NCBI RefSeq assembly: GCF_001894885.1
Contig: NZ_BCXB01000002.1
Location: 186,001 to 250,000 of the forward strand
Direction of reading: 5' to 3'
DNA length: 64,000 nucleotides
Source of the DNA: Rhodococcus marinonascens NBRC 14363
GTDB lineage: Bacteria > Actinomycetota > Actinomycetes > Mycobacteriales > Mycobacteriaceae
Position 1 is the first letter of the stretch. The number at the start of each line of letters is the position of its first letter. Under the pieces are notes generated by a model, which saw only the letters and a program-made list of their open reading frames with translations, was not told where the DNA came from and ran no database searches. The translations under genes and the position numbers were made by a program. Positions 61,611 through 64,000 of this stretch are shown here, in pieces.

Positions 61611-64000
61611 TCAGAGATCGCCGATGGCCTCGAGCGGCCTGGTGCGGGCCGCACGGCCCGCCGGCCACAGCGCGGCGAGTACACCCACCACACCGGATCC
61701 GAGAAGCATCGCCACTACCTGCCCCCACGGCACCGCCATCTGATCGAGTCCCTGTTCCTTCAGAGTGCCGACGAAGCCCCATCCGAATGCGACGCCCAGT
61801 ACCACCCCGACGACCGCACCGAACACAGCGATGAGCATCGACTCCAGATAGATCGTGCGCCGCATCTGCGCCCGCTGCATACCGACCGCGCGCAGCATGC
61901 CGATCTCGCGGCGTCGTTCCACCACCGACAATGCCAGCGTATTGACGATACCGAGAATCGCGATCACGACGGCGAGCGCGAGGAGCCCGTAGAGGATCCC
62001 GAGAATGGTGTCGATCTCCTGCACCTGGGCGCCCTTGAACTCCTCCCGGTCCTGCACCTGGACGACGACGAACTGCTTGGTCGCCGATTCGAGTTCGCCG
62101 CGCAGCTGCGCGAGATCGGTTCCTGGCTTCGCATCGATCATTACCGCGAGATCCGGAAGCGTCGCCGCCGGCATCACCTCTCGGTACACCTCGTTCGATA
62201 TCAGCCAGTCCCCGAGAAGCTGGTTGTCCTCGTAGACTCCGGTCACCTCGGTGCCCACGACCTGACCGTCCGCGCCGGTCATCGGCACGGTCGTGCCCAC
62301 CGTCCAGCCCTTCTCGTCCGCCGTCGTCTGGGACACGAGCAGGTGGTTGCCGGTGAGATCGGCGGACCCTTCGACGAGTCGGTAGTCGACCACGCCGTCC
62401 AGCGGGCCGTCGAACGACTCACCCTTCACCTCCTCGCCGTCGACTGTCACACGCGGTGAGACGCTGAGCGCGACCGCTTTCTCGACGCCGGGGAGGTTCC
62501 GCGCCGCCGCGGCTACGCCACTCGGAACCCCGATCTGGTCGGGTGCCGTCAAGACGTAGTCGGCGGTCACACCGACGTCCACCAGTTTGTTCATGCTGGC
62601 CTTCGCGGAGGATCCGAACACGCCGATGAGGGAAACAAGCATCAGCCCGAGGGTCAGCGCAAACGCCGTCGCGGCGGTGCGGCGCGGGTTGCGCACTGCG
62701 TTCGTGCGGGCCAAGCGGCCCACCGCGCCGAAGGGCTTCACGAACAGCATGCCGAGCGCGCCGACCACCGGTCGAGACAGGGCGGGGGCAGCGAACAGCA
62801 CGGCCAGGATCAGCCCCATCGCGCCCACCCCGACGATCGCCGCAGCGCCGCCTCCGGAACCCCGCGAGCCGATGACTATGCCCACCACACCGAGGACCGC
62901 GAGCACCGCTCCGATAACGGTCCGCACGTGCAGGGAATCCCCGGTGGAGGCGAACTCCTCACGCATCGCGGCCACCGGTGGAATCTTCGACGCCCGCCGG
63001 GCCGGTGCGTAGGCGCTGATCGTCGTCACCAGGACCCCCAGGACGAGTGTGACCACGATCGTCCGGGGCTCGAGCTGCAATGGGCCCTCAGGCAGACCGA
63101 CGTCGAACGAGTTCAGCAGGGCCCGAAGACCGTAGGCGAGACCGATGCCCGCGACGAGGCCGATCACACTCCCGATCACGCCGACGACGAGAGCTTCGAA
63201 GACCACCGACCGACCCACCTGCCTACGGCTGGCCCCGATAGCGCGGAGCAGTGCCAGCTCGCGCAACCGCTGCGCCACGATCATCGAGAACGTGTTGTAG
63301 ATGATGAACGTGCCCACCAGCAGTGCGATTGCCCCGAACGCGAGCAGAAAGTAGTTGACGAATCTGAGGTCTTCCGTCACTACTGCCCTAGCCTCCTCGC
63401 GGACTTCGTCGCCGGTCTGCACCTTCACGCCGGGTAGTACCTGCGCGATCTCGTCCCGCAACTCGGACTCGGACAGCCCGGCGCCGGCGACGTCGATGTA
63501 CTCGACGTGCTTACCGTCGGTGAATAATTCGCGTGCCTGCGAGTCGACGAACGCCGCACCGATGAACCCACCGTCATTGTTGTTGCCGGTCTCATAGATA
63601 CCTGAGACGGTGACGTCGACCATCCCCCGCGCGGGCACCAGCACCTTGGTGGTGTCGCCGATTGCCAGATGCGCCCGTTCGGCGGCACCAGTGTTGATGG
63701 AGATCTGCCCGGGAGTGGTGGGCGGGGCTCCGGCTATGTACTCGGCGGACTCCCCGAGCGCCTGACCCGGTGGCAGATACGACTGGCCGATACTCGGTGC
63801 CCCGGTCTGGATTGCGGCGCCATCCGAACCGATGAGAACGATCTGCCCGCTCACGGCGGGAGCGACGGCCCGCACGCCCTCCACCCGGGTGATGGTGTCG
63901 AGGTCGGTCAGAGGCACGCCGCTCGAGTGACGCTCCGAGGTCGAAACCCGAACGTCGACGCCCTGGGCGGTGTTCTCGAAGATCGAATCGAAGGTTTTCT
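61611..64000 (-). CDS. FtsX/MacB-type ABC transporter permease, copy 2 (5' end outside window)
   Basis: The frame is open to the right edge (codons in phase from 63998), so about 40 N-terminal residues are missing. It is collinear with copy 1 at 58096 and shares long identical stretches, for example VNYFLLAFGAIALLVGTFII and RREIGMLRAVGMQRAQM. Differences cluster in the extracellular domain: LNRFVNYFLL versus LSFLNYFLL edges, NNNDGGFIGAAFVD against SGGFVGAAFVD. Duplication followed by divergence of the exposed part is the simplest reading. The function is as for copy 1. Confidence 0.9.
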   Translation of the reverse strand, partial: KTFDSIFENTAQGVDVRVSTSERHSSGVPLTDLDTITRVEGVRAVAPAVSGQIVLIGSDGAAIQTGAPSIGQSYLPPGQALGESAEYIAGAPPTTPGQISINTGAAERAHLAIGDTTKVLVPARGMVDVTVSGIYETGNNNDGGFIGAAFVDSQARELFTDGKHVEYIDVAGAGLSESELRDEIAQVLPGVKVQTGDEVREEARAVVTEDLRFVNYFLLAFGAIALLVGTFIIYNTFSMIVAQRLRELALLRAIGASRRQVGRSVVFEALVVGVIGSVIGLVAGIGLAYGLRALLNSFDVGLPEGPLQLEPRTIVVTLVLGVLVTTISAYAPARRASKIPPVAAMREEFASTGDSLHVRTVIGAVLAVLGVVGIVIGSRGSGGGAAAIVGVGAMGLILAVLFAAPALSRPVVGALGMLFVKPFGAVGRLARTNAVRNPRRTAATAFALTLGLMLVSLIGVFGSSAKASMNKLVDVGVTADYVLTAPDQIGVPSGVAAAARNLPGVEKAVALSVSPRVTVDGEEVKGESFDGPLDGVVDYRLVEGSADLTGNHLLVSQTTADEKGWTVGTTVPMTGADGQVVGTEVTGVYEDNQLLGDWLISNEVYREVMPAATLPDLAVMIDAKPGTDLAQLRGELESATKQFVVVQVQDREEFKGAQVQEIDTILGILYGLLALAVVIAILGIVNTLALSVVERRREIGMLRAVGMQRAQMRRTIYLESMLIAVFGAVVGVVLGVAFGWGFVGTLKEQGLDQMAVPWGQVVAMLLGSGVVGVLAALWPAGRAARTRPLEAIGDL

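Overview
The window looks like chromosomal DNA of a high-GC mycolic-acid actinobacterium, most probably Rhodococcus (inference). Supporting features are a complete mycofactocin locus, a KshB-type steroid hydroxylase reductase behind a perfect KstR-like operator, a mycobacterial-style leucine catabolic operon (compare Rv2506 to Rv2498c), EspC/WXG-type secretion substrates, and very GC-rich codon use.

Left arm (1-14 kb). The tail of an ABC-2 permease is followed by a regulator with two TetR DNA-binding domains. Next is a four-gene, translationally coupled operon: chorismate-mutase-like protein, fused aminodeoxychorismate synthase, TyrA-like dehydrogenase and an AurF/CmlI-type diiron N-oxygenase. 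Together they predict p-aminophenylpyruvate/p-aminophenylalanine synthesis and oxidation of the aryl amine towards a nitro group. The operon ends at a scarred junction that holds an IS630-like remnant fused to a foreign gene fragment, a decayed IS1380 element, a ghost copy of acetoacetyl-CoA synthetase and an amidase pseudogene.

12-26 kb. A minus-strand operon for leucine/isovalerate breakdown runs carboxylase beta, biotin subunit alpha, acyl-CoA dehydrogenase, MaoC hydratase, CitE-like lyase, thiolase, acetoacetyl-CoA synthetase. A TetR gene is divergent to it. Two of the enzymes carry in-frame 30-bp tandem repeats. A GlsB/YeaQ membrane protein, an acyl-CoA synthetase and a HAD-type lipoprotein phosphatase follow.

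26-33 kb. Ethanolamine use without microcompartment genes: EutC, EutB, a permease, a DUF779 protein, an acetaldehyde-type aldehyde dehydrogenase and a GAF/winged-helix regulator.

33-50 kb. An expanded and split mycofactocin locus. mftR and mftM lie on the plus strand. mftA, B, C and D plus an OYE-SDR-OYE redox module lie on the minus strand. About 3.4 kb further on, mftE, F and G form the end of an apparent transcription unit that begins with EspC-like and WXG-like genes. A decayed second copy of the EspC-like gene lies in between. The aldehyde dehydrogenase and ethanolamine genes follow directly, which suits the known link of mycofactocin to alcohol and aldehyde oxidation.

50-64 kb. An ABC exporter pair, a frameshifted hormone-sensitive-lipase-type esterase, kshB with its operator, an SPW membrane protein, a TetR regulator, an Asp/Glu racemase, a ferredoxin-reductase-type flavoprotein, and an ABC ATPase flanked by two closely related FtsX-type permeases. 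The second permease runs off the window. I saw no tRNA, rRNA or CRISPR.
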